A stretch of DNA of 64,000 nucleotides, from the NCBI RefSeq assembly GCF_027925245.1, contig NZ_BSDP01000001.1, positions 744,001-808,000 of the forward strand, given 5' to 3'. Numbering within the stretch: position 1 is the first letter of the stretch; every line of letters begins with the position of its first letter. The notes below the pieces were generated by a model. The model searched no databases, had not been told where the DNA came from, and saw only the letters and a program-made list of their open reading frames with translations. The DNA comes from Agromyces rhizosphaerae. Its GTDB lineage: Bacteria; Actinomycetota; Actinomycetes; Actinomycetales; Microbacteriaceae. The translations under genes and the position numbers were made by a program. Below, piece after piece: positions 1 to 8,461 of the stretch.

Positions 1-287
1 ACGGGGGCGAGCTTGGGGTCGGTGACGAGCTTCTCGAAGTTCTCGAGCCCGACCCAGCGGAACGTGCCGGCGAGCACGTTCCACTCGTGGAACGAGTACC
101 AGACGATGAGGCCGAGCGGCAGCAGCACGAACAGCGTGATGCCCAGCACCTGCGGGGCGACGAACAGGTAGCCCGTGAGCTGGTCGCGCCGCGCGTACGA
201 CGGCACGAACCGTCGTCTCGGCGGGGTGGGGGCGGCCCCGGGCCGGGCGTGAGCCCGACCCGGAGTCACCGTGGTGGCGTCGGCCAT
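1..287 (-). CDS. ABC transporter permease, sugar type (N-terminal part, runs off the window)
   Basis: Only the first 95 or so codons are present; the gene continues beyond base 1. The protein starts MADATTV, has an Arg/Pro-rich cytoplasmic leader of about 38 residues, then a hydrophobic segment around GYLFVAPQVLGITLFVLLP, followed by the WYSFHEWN and FVGLENF-like turn (here WVGLENFEKL) typical of MalF/UgpA-class permeases. It lies 17 bases downstream of the binding-protein gene on the same strand, so it is the next gene of the LacI-headed operon. It would form one half of the membrane channel of a carbohydrate importer. The MalG-type partner and any ATPase would lie outside the window. Confidence 0.85.
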   Translation of the reverse strand, partial: MADATTVTPGRAHARPGAAPTPPRRRFVPSYARRDQLTGYLFVAPQVLGITLFVLLPLGLIVWYSFHEWNVLAGTFRWVGLENFEKLVTDPKLAP

Positions 288-304
288 CGAAGGGGGTTCC
301 TTCC

Positions 305-1585
305 TCAGCCCAGCAGGGGGTCGATCGCGGTGCAGGTCGCGGCGAGCGTACCCGGAATGTCCGCGTCCTCCACCCAGAGGGCGTCGAGCGAGCTGCGGAC
401 CTCCTGGCCGATCTCGGCCGAGTCGGTGTGGCTCGGACGCGTCACGCCGATCTCGATGCCCGGGATCACGACGTTCTCGATCTGCTCGGGGGTGAGCGTC
501 GGGTTCGTCGCGGCGAGCGTCTCGACGTTCAGCTGCGAGTTGCGGGGCGGCGGGAAGAACTGCGCGAGCTGCGCCGAGTTCTCGGGGCTCGTGAAGAACG
601 AGAGGAACTCGGCGGCGGCCTGTGCGTGCGCGCCTGACGACATCACGCCGATGCCGGCCTGGCCGACCATGGAGTACTCGCCGACGGGGCCCTCGGGCAG
701 CGACAGCAGGTCGAACTCGAACGAGCCGTCGAGCAGCGACGCCCGCGAGATCTGCGTCACGGTGAACGCCGACTCGCCCGCGAAGAAGTCCGCGGTGGTA
801 CCGGGCCCGGGCATCGACATCGCGTCGAACGCGGCGTCGTGCAGGAACTCGAACGCCTCGACCATCTCGGGCGAGTCGAACGTGCAGGTCGCGCCGTCGG
901 CGCTCCAGGGCGCGGCGCCCCAGCCCATCCACACCGACGCCAGGTTGTCCCACGTCGTGTAGTCGAAGTCGCGGATGACGAAGCCGGCCTTGCCGGTCTC
1001 GGCGTTGACCGTCGAACCGGCGGCGGACACGCCCTCCCAGTTCCAGTCGCCGGCCGCCTGCATCTCCGCGGCGGACGGCAGCCCGGCCTCGGCGAGCAGG
1101 CTGTCGTTGGCGAACATCACGAACGGCGACGTCGAGAACGGGTACGCGACGAGCGCGCCCGAGTCGTCGTGCCAGAGTGCCGTGGCGGACTCGCTGAGGT
1201 CGTCGAACCCGTAGTCGGGGTCGGCCTCGAGCGTCTCGTCGAGCGGCAGCAGCGCGCCCGAGTCGACGAAGTCGGGGGCCGCGTTCTCGAGGATCCACGC
1301 CAGGTCGGGGGCCTGACCGCCCGCGATCTGGGTCGTGACGGTCGAGGTGTAGTCCTCGAACGGCAGCGGGTCGAAGGTGATGTCGGTCACCTCCGGGTGG
1401 TCCTCCATGTACGCGGCCGCGATGGAGTCGAACAGGCCCAGGTGGTCCTCGTTCGAGGTCCACACGGTCATCCGAAGCTCGAACTCCTCGTCTTCGGTCG
1501 CCGCGCCGCCTCCGGAGCATGCGGACAGTGCGAGTGCGGCCGTCGCGCCGAGCGCGAGAGCCGACAGCGCCGTTGCTGATCTCAT
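305..1585 (-). CDS. Sugar ABC transporter substrate-binding lipoprotein (family 1)
   Basis: A 426-residue extracytoplasmic solute-binding protein. The signal peptide ends in a lipobox, LSAC, with the lipidated Cys at residue 23, followed by a Gly/Ala linker. The body has the usual features of carbohydrate-binding proteins of the MalE/UgpB class: an early MTVWTSNEDH strand, GGQAPDLAWI, and a conserved C-terminal tail with PPPRNSQ. It follows the FAD oxidoreductase by 12 bases and precedes a permease by 17, so it is translated from the same LacI-controlled operon. The ligand cannot be read from sequence; the secreted glycosidase across the divergent promoter suggests a plant or microbial oligosaccharide. 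Confidence 0.9.
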   Translation of the reverse strand: MRSATALSALALGATAALALSACSGGGAATEDEEFELRMTVWTSNEDHLGLFDSIAAAYMEDHPEVTDITFDPLPFEDYTSTVTTQIAGGQAPDLAWILENAAPDFVDSGALLPLDETLEADPDYGFDDLSESATALWHDDSGALVAYPFSTSPFVMFANDSLLAEAGLPSAAEMQAAGDWNWEGVSAAGSTVNAETGKAGFVIRDFDYTTWDNLASVWMGWGAAPWSADGATCTFDSPEMVEAFEFLHDAAFDAMSMPGPGTTADFFAGESAFTVTQISRASLLDGSFEFDLLSLPEGPVGEYSMVGQAGIGVMSSGAHAQAAAEFLSFFTSPENSAQLAQFFPPPRNSQLNVETLAATNPTLTPEQIENVVIPGIEIGVTRPSHTDSAEIGQEVRSSLDALWVEDADIPGTLAATCTAIDPLLG

Positions 1586-1597
1586 GGTGTGTCTCTC

Positions 1598-3223
1598 CTA
1601 GTAACCGGTGACGTCGGCCGGCCAGTGCAGCTCGACGCCTCGTCGTGTGAGCAGGTCCTGGAACTCCGCGAGGAGTGCCGGGTTGGTGCGGATCGTGCGG
1701 GGGCGGGACGCGCGATCGAGGCAGAAGGCCGCCAGGCGGCCCGCCGACTCGCCGATGTTCCACTCGACCGGGTGGAGCCTGAGGGCCCCGTTGGTGATGT
1801 GGGTGGTACCGACGTTCTTGCTCGCGGGCAGGAGGTTCTCCAGCCGGCGAGGGATCAGGGCTCCGAGGGGGATCTCGAAGGGACGCGACGGCAGGTCGAT
1901 GTAGTTGTCGCCGCCGCTCGAAGGGTGCAGGTCGATGCGGTACATGCCGACGCCGACCGAGTCGTCGAAGGTGGCGGGGGCGTCGGTGCCGGATGCCGCG
2001 ATGGACAGGTCGAGCTCGGTGACCGTGGTCTCGGCGAGGATGCGCCGCGACTCGCGGATGTACGGGGCCATCGCGAGCCCGTCGGGCCCCTGCGCGAGGT
2101 CGGGTCGCAGGCGCAGCCCCGGGAACCCGGTGCCGCCGTCGGCCCGGGGCGCCTCGGTCTGCAGCCAGTACAGCATCGAGAGCGACTGCTGCCGGGCGTC
2201 GTGCTCGCGGGCGGCTCGCACGTCGTCGGGCACGTCGATGATGGTGCCGTCGACGTGGTCGATCATCGGCCAGTTCACGAGCACGACGTCGCTCTCGTAG
2301 GCGCCGGGCGCGAAGTTGTGGCGGGCGATGATGCGGCGGAAGGTCCAGAGCTCGCGGTCGCCCGCGTCCTCGCGCTGGTCGGCGACGAGGTCGCCCGCGG
2401 GCTCGGCGTTCGGGGTGAACGTACGGGTCACGGTCTCGAGCGTGCGCGGGTCGGGGCCGGTCAGCGAGATCATCGGCGCGCCCCAGTAGTCGGGCTGCGC
2501 GGTGCGCCACCGGTCGTACTGCTCAGGACGGTCGATGGTGTGGTCGCCGTCGACATGGTCGACGATGAAGCACCAGCTGAACGCCTGCTGGTTGTCGGGC
2601 TGCGCGACCTCCGGGGCGCTGGGCTCCCCCGTGTCGGCGCGCGACTCGAACCCGGTGACGTACTCGGCTCCGGTGAGCGGCAGCAGGTCGCCGAGCTCGG
2701 TCGCGTCGATCACGTAGGCGGCGGTCACGGTCGTCTCGTGCCCGTCGTCGAGGCCGCGCAGGGTCACGGCCTCGACGACGTCGCCGTCCACGTGGGCGGC
2801 GACCGGCACGGCCGGCTGGAGGATGCGCAGCCGTCCGGTGGCCCGGAAGGGCGCGAGCATCGACTCGAGCACGGCGACGCCGACCAGGGGTTCGGCGCAG
2901 ACGCGGCCCACGAGGCCGGCGCCGGGGTTCAGGTGCGGGTCGGCCATCGCGGCATCCGTCAGCGGGTAGTGCCGGCGGTAGTAGTCGCGGATGCCGTCGC
3001 GAGCGGCCCGGTAGCGGGCCGTCGCCCCGAAGGACTCGATCCAGGTGTGCTCGTCCATGGGGACGCCCTGGCTCGTGAGCTGGCCGCCCAGCCAGCGGTA
3101 CTCCTCCGTGAGGACGACCGTGCGGCCGTCCTCGAGCGCGCCGATCGCTGCGGCGACCCCGCCCAGGCCTCCGCCGACGACCAGTACGTCGGCGTGGAGT
3201 TCGGTTGCGGGTCGGGCGGTCAT
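1598..3223 (-). CDS. FAD-dependent oxidoreductase (FAD_oxidored family)
   Basis: A 541-residue protein with an N-terminal Rossmann FAD site at about residues 13-30 (VLVVGGGLGGVAAA) followed by the YRWLGGQLTSQGVP loop typical of the PF12831-type oxidoreductases often found in polysaccharide-utilisation clusters. There is no signal peptide, so it is likely cytoplasmic. The start ATG overlaps the stop of the upstream LacI gene (ATGA), which implies translational coupling. Its substrate is unknown. Its position between a LacI repressor and an ABC binding protein suggests oxidation of an imported sugar or sugar derivative. The family assignment is secure; the role is inference. Confidence 0.82.
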   Translation of the reverse strand: MTARPATELHADVLVVGGGLGGVAAAIGALEDGRTVVLTEEYRWLGGQLTSQGVPMDEHTWIESFGATARYRAARDGIRDYYRRHYPLTDAAMADPHLNPGAGLVGRVCAEPLVGVAVLESMLAPFRATGRLRILQPAVPVAAHVDGDVVEAVTLRGLDDGHETTVTAAYVIDATELGDLLPLTGAEYVTGFESRADTGEPSAPEVAQPDNQQAFSWCFIVDHVDGDHTIDRPEQYDRWRTAQPDYWGAPMISLTGPDPRTLETVTRTFTPNAEPAGDLVADQREDAGDRELWTFRRIIARHNFAPGAYESDVVLVNWPMIDHVDGTIIDVPDDVRAAREHDARQQSLSMLYWLQTEAPRADGGTGFPGLRLRPDLAQGPDGLAMAPYIRESRRILAETTVTELDLSIAASGTDAPATFDDSVGVGMYRIDLHPSSGGDNYIDLPSRPFEIPLGALIPRRLENLLPASKNVGTTHITNGALRLHPVEWNIGESAGRLAAFCLDRASRPRTIRTNPALLAEFQDLLTRRGVELHWPADVTGY

Positions 3224-4296
3224 GCGGCGTCCTCCGGGGCGACGAGGGTGGCGCCTGCCATCACGGGGCAGGCGAGGGTCTGGCGCAGGTCGACCTCAGG
3301 CACGTCGTCGTGCGGGTCGAGCATGCGGGCGAGCAGGGTGGTGGCGGCGCTGGCCAGCGCGGAACGCGGCGGGCTGAGGCGCGTGAAGTCGTTGGCGTCG
3401 CCGTTCGGGCGGGCCGCGTCGCCGAGCACGATCATCGAGAGGGCGTCGGGCACTGCGACACCGGATGCCTCGGCCATGGCGCGCAGGCGCCGGGCGGTCT
3501 CGTGCGTCTCGACGACGAGCACGGTGCATCCGCTCGCCCGCACCTGCTGCCACGCGGCGCGCAGGGCCTCGTCGTCGGCGCCGTCGGCGGGGATCGCGAG
3601 GAGGTCGGCCGCGGCCTCCGCGCCGCCGCGCCGTTCGAGCTCGCCGACGACCCCGTCGCGACGATCGACGACCGACTCACCGGTGCTGTCGACGTGCACG
3701 TAGGCGAACCGGCGGTGTCCGAGCTCCCACGCGGTGCCCACGAGCTCGGCGGCGCCGCTGGTGTAGTCGATGGCGACGTAGGGCACGCCGTCGACGTCGC
3801 GACGACCGACCGCGACGAACGGGAAGCCGTCGGCGACGAGGCGTGCGAGCTCATCGGGGTCCATCTCGACGCCGAGCAGGAGGCATCCGTCGGCCAGCCG
3901 CAGGCGGTTGTTCTCATGCAGCAGGCGGCGCGTGCCATCGACGACCGGGGCGCTCGTGAACAGCAGCAGGTCGCAGCCGAGCTCCTCGGCCGTGCCCTCG
4001 ATGCCACTGAGGAGCGGGGCGTAGAAGTCCTGGCTCGCGGTGGGGAACGCGGGCTCGTAGGTGAAGACGCCGAAGATCTTGTTGCCGAGGCCGGCGAGGC
4101 GGCGGGCGGCGGGGTCGGCCACGTAGCCGGTCTCCTTGAGCACCTGGAGCACGCGGTCGCGGGTCTCCTCGGGGATGCGCGAGGCGGCGTCGGCCTTCTC
4201 GTTCAGCACGAGGGAGACGGTGGCCTGGCTCACGCCGGCGAGCTCGGCGATGCGGCGCTGCGTGATGCGCCGCGGCGAGGTCTGGGAAGTCGTCAT
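3220..4296 (-). CDS. LacI family transcriptional regulator
   Basis: A 358-residue repressor. Residues about 12-35 form the LacI helix-turn-helix (IAELAGVSQATVSLVLNEK), followed by the hinge and a periplasmic-binding-protein-like sensor domain (KIFGVFTYEP onward, with GCTVLVVETHE and the C-terminal LARMLDP). It is the first gene of the minus-strand operon, with an ATGA overlap into the oxidoreductase, so it should control both itself and the downstream transporter. Two LacI-type palindromes sit directly upstream, between this gene and the divergent secreted glycosidase. The inducer is presumably a sugar released by that enzyme. Confidence 0.93.
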   Translation of the reverse strand: MTTSQTSPRRITQRRIAELAGVSQATVSLVLNEKADAASRIPEETRDRVLQVLKETGYVADPAARRLAGLGNKIFGVFTYEPAFPTASQDFYAPLLSGIEGTAEELGCDLLLFTSAPVVDGTRRLLHENNRLRLADGCLLLGVEMDPDELARLVADGFPFVAVGRRDVDGVPYVAIDYTSGAAELVGTAWELGHRRFAYVHVDSTGESVVDRRDGVVGELERRGGAEAAADLLAIPADGADDEALRAAWQQVRASGCTVLVVETHETARRLRAMAEASGVAVPDALSMIVLGDAARPNGDANDFTRLSPPRSALASAATTLLARMLDPHDDVPEVDLRQTLACPVMAGATLVAPEDAA

Positions 4297-4325
4297 CGAG
4301 ATCCTTCGGGGTCTTGATCTGCGGT

Positions 4326-4374
4326 GCTAATCCGCATTAGCGTTGACCGTACCGGATGCTAATACGGATTAGCA
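4326..4374. promoter_or_regulatory. Twin LacI-type operators between divergent genes
   Basis: Two inverted repeats of the same sequence family occur at 4326-4341 (GCTAAT, four bases, ATTAGC) and 4357-4374 (TGCTAAT, ACGG, ATTAGCA). Their centres are 32 bases apart, close to three helical turns, so two repressor dimers could bind on the same face or form a short loop. A TTGACC hexamer lies between them at 4343-4348. They sit between the LacI gene start (4296) and the glycosidase start (4499) and probably control both directions. Confidence 0.82.
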
Positions 4375-4498
4375 ACCCCGAGTTCAGGATTCCCCGGAAG
4401 TCGCCGCCCGCCGCCGGAGGATTCCTCGGGGCATCCGCTCGAGTCGGCCCCAGGGGTCGCCGCTGCCGGATCCGGGTCGCGTATCGAAGGAGCTATGC

Positions 4499-6736
4499 AT
4501 GTCTGCACGCCGGCGCTTCCGCGCCGCCATCACCGCCGCGATCGCCGCCCTGGTGGTCGCCCCGCTCGCCGCCACGGCACCCGCCAACGCCGTCGAGCCC
4601 TTCCCCGAGTTCGTCTACCAGGGGGTCATCACCGACAAGTCGGAGATGCTCTACAACCCGACGAACGAGTTCATCTTCCCGAGCGTGTTCCACGCGGCCG
4701 AGTACCTCGACGATCCGCTGGGCGAGTGGTACCTCTACCTCGCGCCGCACGACCGCCCGGCGGGCATCATGCTGATGTACGCCGACAGCCTCGACGGGCC
4801 GTGGACCGAGTACGGGGCGAACCCGATCATCGCGAGCGACTGGGCGCCGTACTACGACGTCTCGCACGTCTCCTCCCCCGACGCGATCTGGAACGAGGAG
4901 GCCGGCGAGGTCTACCTCTACTTCCACGGGGAGAACTCGATCACCCGCTACGCCACGAGCACCGACGGCGTGAGCTTCGACTACGGCGGCACCGCCGTGA
5001 CGAACGCCATGGGCGGATCGACGGAGACGAGCTACGCGCGCGTGTTCGAGCACCCCGACGAGGCATCCGAGTACGCCTACGCCATGTTCTACATGGCGAA
5101 CTTCTCCGACAACCACCGGCGCCTGAAGGTCGCCGAGTCGGTCGACGGCGAGACCTGGGTCGTGCGCGACGGCACCCTCGTCGACCCGGAGTCGGGTGAC
5201 AGCGGCAACGTGTCGGGCGGCAACCTCTACGAGTACGAGGGCCAGCTGTACGTGATCTACCACAACTCCGCGGGCAGGGCCATGGCGCGCACCATCGACG
5301 AGACGCTCACCGACGTGGGCCCGTCGCAGCTGCTGCACCAGTCGAGCGGCGTCGGCGAGGACGTCGGCCGCACGGCCGCACCCGAGATCGTGACCGACGG
5401 TGAGTTCAGCTACCTCTTCTACGAGTCGGGCGACCGCCTCGGGGCGACCATCGCGTGGGCGAAGGCAGGCCCCGGCGTCGAGGGTCCCGGTGGCCCGGAC
5501 CCCGTCGCGTGGCCGGTCGACCCCGACAACCCGGTGTTCGCGCAGTGCGCGGCCGAGGGCTCCGATGAGTTCGACGGCACCGAGCTGTCGGATGTCTGGG
5601 ACCGCGTCGTGCGCGAGGAGACCGCCCGTCACGTCGTCGCCGACGGCGTGCTGTCGATCCCGGCGTATCCGAGCGGCGTCTCGGGCGCCTCGCTCCCCCA
5701 GCAGGAGCTGCCCGAGGGCCCGTGGCAGGTCACCACGAAGGTGACGATCGACGTGGCCGAGCGCTTCCAGCAGGCGGGACTGCTGCTGTACGCATCCGAC
5801 ACCGCCTACGGCAAGTTCGACCTCGGCCGGGCGACCCCGGGCAAGACGCTCGAGGTGGTGCAGTACCTGAACGGCAGCAACCGGCAGGACACCGCGGCGC
5901 CCGCCGTGCCCGAGGCCGACACCGTGTGGCTGCGCATGACGAGCGACGGCGTGAAGTTCCAGTCGAGCGTGTCGTACGACGGCGCATCGTTCAGCGACTA
6001 CGGCCGGCCGTTCCTGCTGTCGGAGACCGGATTCACGCACATCGGCCCGTACGCCTTCCGCGGCGCCACGGGTGCCGAGGAGATCGACGGCGAGTTCGAC
6101 TGGTTCCGCTGGTCGCCCACGCCCGAGGAGTACGAGGCGTGCCTCGCCGACGTGCTGCCCGACGACGACGAGACGGATGCCCCCGGGAAGGCGTCGCTGA
6201 CGTCGACCAGCGGTTGGGAGCACGGCCTCGACGACGGCAACTTCGAGGTGCGCATGGACCTGTGGTGGGGCACCAACGCCACCCGGTTCCGGCTGTACCA
6301 GGACGACGCGCTGATCGCGTCGGTGCCGCTCGAGCCCGCGTCGCCGCAGGCGCAGCACGCCGTGGTGCCGATCGAGGGGCTGCCGAACGGCACCTACGAG
6401 TTCCGCGGCGAGCTCGCGAACTCGCAGGGCACCACGGCGACCAAGGCGATCCGGGTCAAGGTGACGGATGCCTCGCCGGGCGAGCCCGTGCTCTCGCACG
6501 ACGACTACGACGGCACGTTCACGCTCTCGGCCGACCTCTGGTGGGGCACCAACGCCGACGCGTGGCGCCTGCTGCAGGACGGCGTCGAGGTGGCTGCCGG
6601 TTCGCTCGAGGCCGCCACGCCCGCGGCGCAGCACGTCGAGGTACCGTTCACGGGACTCGAGGGCGTGCACGAGTTCGTGATCGAGTTCTCCAACGGCGCG
6701 GGCACGACCGCGTCGGAGCCGCTCACGGTCGGGTAG
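4499..6736 (+). CDS. Secreted modular glycosidase-like protein (beta-propeller, LamG-like, two WWGTNA modules)
   Basis: A 745-residue exported protein with an Arg-rich signal peptide ending near PANA (about residue 32). Residues about 35-330 look like a five-bladed beta-propeller of the GH43/sialidase type (repeated short strands such as EWYLYLAPHD, EVYLYFHGEN, YLFYESGDR). Residues about 350-550 resemble a DUF1349/concanavalin-like domain (ELSDVWDRVVREE, WLRMTSDG). Two tandem C-terminal modules of about 90 residues (about 565-655 and 660-742) each carry LWWGTNA, as in the Ig-like modules attached to chitinases and other polysaccharidases. GAAGGAG at 4486-4492 supports this start. It faces the LacI operon across two LacI operators, so it is probably the extracellular enzyme feeding that transporter. 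Exact activity is unknown. Confidence 0.72.
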   Translation: MSARRRFRAAITAAIAALVVAPLAATAPANAVEPFPEFVYQGVITDKSEMLYNPTNEFIFPSVFHAAEYLDDPLGEWYLYLAPHDRPAGIMLMYADSLDGPWTEYGANPIIASDWAPYYDVSHVSSPDAIWNEEAGEVYLYFHGENSITRYATSTDGVSFDYGGTAVTNAMGGSTETSYARVFEHPDEASEYAYAMFYMANFSDNHRRLKVAESVDGETWVVRDGTLVDPESGDSGNVSGGNLYEYEGQLYVIYHNSAGRAMARTIDETLTDVGPSQLLHQSSGVGEDVGRTAAPEIVTDGEFSYLFYESGDRLGATIAWAKAGPGVEGPGGPDPVAWPVDPDNPVFAQCAAEGSDEFDGTELSDVWDRVVREETARHVVADGVLSIPAYPSGVSGASLPQQELPEGPWQVTTKVTIDVAERFQQAGLLLYASDTAYGKFDLGRATPGKTLEVVQYLNGSNRQDTAAPAVPEADTVWLRMTSDGVKFQSSVSYDGASFSDYGRPFLLSETGFTHIGPYAFRGATGAEEIDGEFDWFRWSPTPEEYEACLADVLPDDDETDAPGKASLTSTSGWEHGLDDGNFEVRMDLWWGTNATRFRLYQDDALIASVPLEPASPQAQHAVVPIEGLPNGTYEFRGELANSQGTTATKAIRVKVTDASPGEPVLSHDDYDGTFTLSADLWWGTNADAWRLLQDGVEVAAGSLEAATPAAQHVEVPFTGLEGVHEFVIEFSNGAGTTASEPLTVG

Positions 6737-6793
6737 GCGCCGGGCCGCGGTGCGTGCGCCTCGTGCGCACCGCGGTCCGCGACCCGGCCGGGC

Positions 6794-6850
6794 ACCGAGT
6801 ACGCAGAGTGCGGGAACGCGCAGGGCGTTTCCGCAGTCTGCGTACTCGGT
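6794..6850. terminator. Intergenic hairpin, probable bidirectional terminator
   Basis: Perfect 14-base inverted repeat: ACCGAGTACGCAGA at 6794-6807 and its complement at 6837-6850, with further pairing inside the loop. It lies between the convergent glycosidase and toxin genes, so it can end transcription from both sides. Confidence 0.7.
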
Positions 6851-6878
6851 CCAGCGGATGCTCCGCGGCAGCGCCCGA

Positions 6879-7247
6879 CTACAGCGCGAGGTGCAGGCGA
6901 AGCGCGTCGTCGACGGCGCCCATCTGCTCGGCGCCGAGCCACCCGACCACGCTCGTCACGCGCGAGACGGCGACGGTGCGCACCTGCTCGGCCTGCGCTT
7001 TCGAGTCGCGCGGCAGGCCCGACTCGCGCGCGGTGACCAGCACCTGGAACTCGTGCACCCGCCCCGTGTTCGACGTCAGCGGCACCACGGTGATGACGCC
7101 GCGCTCACTGCGCGACGCGGCAGCGTTCGCGGTGTTGTTGCCGACGACGATCGCCGGACGCGTCTTGGCCGCCTCGGACCCGACGGTCGGGTCGAGATCG
7201 ACGAGCACGATGTGTCCGCGCCGCAGCAGCGGCCGTGCAGCGCTCAC
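6879..7247 (-). CDS. MazF/PemK-like toxin
   Basis: A 122-residue protein of the PemK/MazF endoribonuclease fold: RRGHIVLVDLDPTVGSE, then KTRPAIVVGNN, VITVVPLTSNT and the C-terminal GWLGAEQMGAVDDALRLHL. These match the conserved RGxIwxxxlxP, xRPxxVvxxd and PlTs elements. MazF toxins cleave mRNA. The GTG start overlaps the stop of the upstream antitoxin (GTGA), so the two are translationally coupled; an upstream in-frame start at 7313 would lie deep inside the antitoxin gene and is less likely. The order (antitoxin first) and the overlap are the standard arrangement of a type II toxin-antitoxin pair. Confidence 0.85.
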   Translation of the reverse strand: MSAARPLLRRGHIVLVDLDPTVGSEAAKTRPAIVVGNNTANAAASRSERGVITVVPLTSNTGRVHEFQVLVTARESGLPRDSKAQAEQVRTVAVSRVTSVVGWLGAEQMGAVDDALRLHLAL

Positions 7248-7480
7248 GCGACCGACGACCCGTCGGCGGACGTGCCGTCGGCGGCCGTGGCGTCCCATCC
7301 GTCGTCGTCCCACTCGCCGAACGCCTCGGCGTACGCATCGGCGAGGCGGCTCTCGCGGAGCATCCGCACCGCGTCCTGCACCGCGGCCGACCGGCTGGGG
7401 TAGGCGCCCGACAGCGTCTCGCCGTCGAGGAAGGCGATGTCGGCGTCACTCAGGCTGAGGCTGACCTTCGCGTAGGACAT
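7244..7480 (-). CDS. Antitoxin of the MazF-like pair (ribbon-helix-helix type)
   Basis: A 78-residue acidic protein. The N-terminal 45 residues (AKVSLSLSDADIAFLD, then SRSAAVQDAVRMLRE) fit a ribbon-helix-helix DNA-binding domain of the ParD/CopG sort. The C-terminal half is Asp/Ala-rich and probably disordered until it binds the toxin. It should neutralise the downstream MazF-like toxin and repress the shared promoter. A perfect palindrome eight bases upstream of the start is the likely operator. Confidence 0.78.
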   Translation of the reverse strand: MSYAKVSLSLSDADIAFLDGETLSGAYPSRSAAVQDAVRMLRESRLADAYAEAFGEWDDDGWDATAADGTSADGSSVA

Positions 7481-7487
7481 GACTGGA

Positions 7488-7503
7488 TGCTACTCCGGTA
7501 GCA
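7488..7503. promoter_or_regulatory. Palindromic operator of the MazF-like pair
   Basis: TGCTAC, TCCG, GTAGCA forms a perfect 6-4-6 inverted repeat seven bases upstream of the antitoxin ATG. A further half-site, TGCTACC, follows at 7511-7517. This is a natural autoregulatory site for the antitoxin. Confidence 0.65.
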
Positions 7504-7574
7504 ACCACGATGCTACCGACAACCAGCGGTGTGGATGCCTCCTGCGGCCCACCGTGACGCGCTAACGTGAGGGC

Positions 7575-7934
7575 ATGGAGCCCATCCAGGTACTGCGCGG
7601 AGTCGTCGTCCTCATCCACCTCATCGGCTTCGCCACGCTGTTCGGCGCGTGGGTCGTCGAGGCATTCGGCAAGCGGGGTGTCACCAGCCTCATGAACTGG
7701 GGGCTCCTGATCGCCGCGGTCGCCGGCATCGCCCTGGCCGCGCCGTGGGGCATCACCTGGGACCTCAACTACGTGAAGCTCGGCGTGAAGCTGGTGATCC
7801 TCGTGGTCATCGGCGCGCTGATCGGCATCGGGGCCGCCCGCCAGCGCAAGAGCGGCTCGGTGCCGCCGGCGCTGTTCTGGTCGATCGGCGTGCTGACGCT
7901 CGCGAACGCGGGCATCGCGGTGCTCTGGCGCTGA
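7575..7934 (+). CDS. Small conserved membrane protein
   Basis: A 119-residue protein with four predicted membrane segments (about residues 5-27, 38-56, 66-86 and 97-117), short loops and a single Arg/Lys-rich cytoplasmic turn (ARQRKSG). It resembles the small uncharacterised actinobacterial integral membrane proteins related to the copper-resistance D/DUF2269 group in size and topology, but no defining motif is visible. It is followed 37 bases later by a cupin gene on the same strand. No function can be assigned. Confidence 0.7.
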   Translation: MEPIQVLRGVVVLIHLIGFATLFGAWVVEAFGKRGVTSLMNWGLLIAAVAGIALAAPWGITWDLNYVKLGVKLVILVVIGALIGIGAARQRKSGSVPPALFWSIGVLTLANAGIAVLWR

Positions 7935-7971
7935 GCGAGCGGATGCCCGGCAGCCGCGCGGCGGGACTCGC

Positions 7972-8337
7972 ATGACCGGCGAGGTCCGCAACATCCACGA
8001 CGCGCTCGCCTCATTCACCGAGCACTGGCAGCCGCGCCGGCTCGTCAGCATCAACGACTACGACGTCAAGGTCGTGAAGGTGCAGGGCGAGTTCACCTGG
8101 CACTCGCACCCAGAGACGGACGAGCTGTTCCTCGTGATCTCGGGGGAACTGGTCATCCAGCTGCGCGCCGGCGACGTGACGCTCGGGCCGGGCGACGTGT
8201 ACGTGGTGCCGCGCGGCGTCGAGCACTGCCCGAGGGCCGACGGCGAGGTCGCCGCGATCCTGATCGAGCCGCAGGGCACCGTCAACACGGGCGACACCCC
8301 GAGCGCGCGCACCGCGCAGCTGCGCGAGCTCGACTGA
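7972..8337 (+). CDS. Cupin-domain protein
   Basis: A 121-residue single-domain cupin. The first cupin motif is readable as WHSHPETDELFLVISGEL and the second as LGPGDVYVVPRGVEHCP, giving the metal ligands His, His, Glu and His. Such small cupins may be isomerases, dioxygenases or simple metal-sugar binding proteins; the sequence does not decide which. It may be cotranscribed with the preceding membrane protein. A long hairpin follows 40 bases after the stop. Confidence 0.82.
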   Translation: MTGEVRNIHDALASFTEHWQPRRLVSINDYDVKVVKVQGEFTWHSHPETDELFLVISGELVIQLRAGDVTLGPGDVYVVPRGVEHCPRADGEVAAILIEPQGTVNTGDTPSARTAQLRELD

Positions 8338-8376
8338 GCCGCTTCTCCCTCCCCGAGTCGTCACGACGACCCTCCC

Positions 8377-8434
8377 CGAGTCGTCATGAAATGCCGGAAT
8401 CGGAGCCGCCGAAGCGACATTTCATGACGACTCG
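8377..8434. terminator. Long intergenic hairpin between convergent genes
   Basis: CGAGTCGTCATGAAATG at 8377-8393 is repeated as an exact 17-base inverted complement at 8418-8434, with a 24-base loop. A partial copy of the left arm precedes it at 8353-8366. It sits between the convergent cupin and deazaflavin-type genes and would terminate both transcripts. Confidence 0.72.
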
Positions 8435-8461
8435 CGAGGGGCCGTCGGCACGCGCGGGCAG

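Noticed and set aside
4493..6670. Open frame of over 700 codons antisense to the secreted glycosidase
   Set aside because: High third-position GC keeps antisense frames open. It is Arg/Gly/His-rich, has no recognisable domain, and the sense frame has a signal peptide, ribosome site and clear modules.
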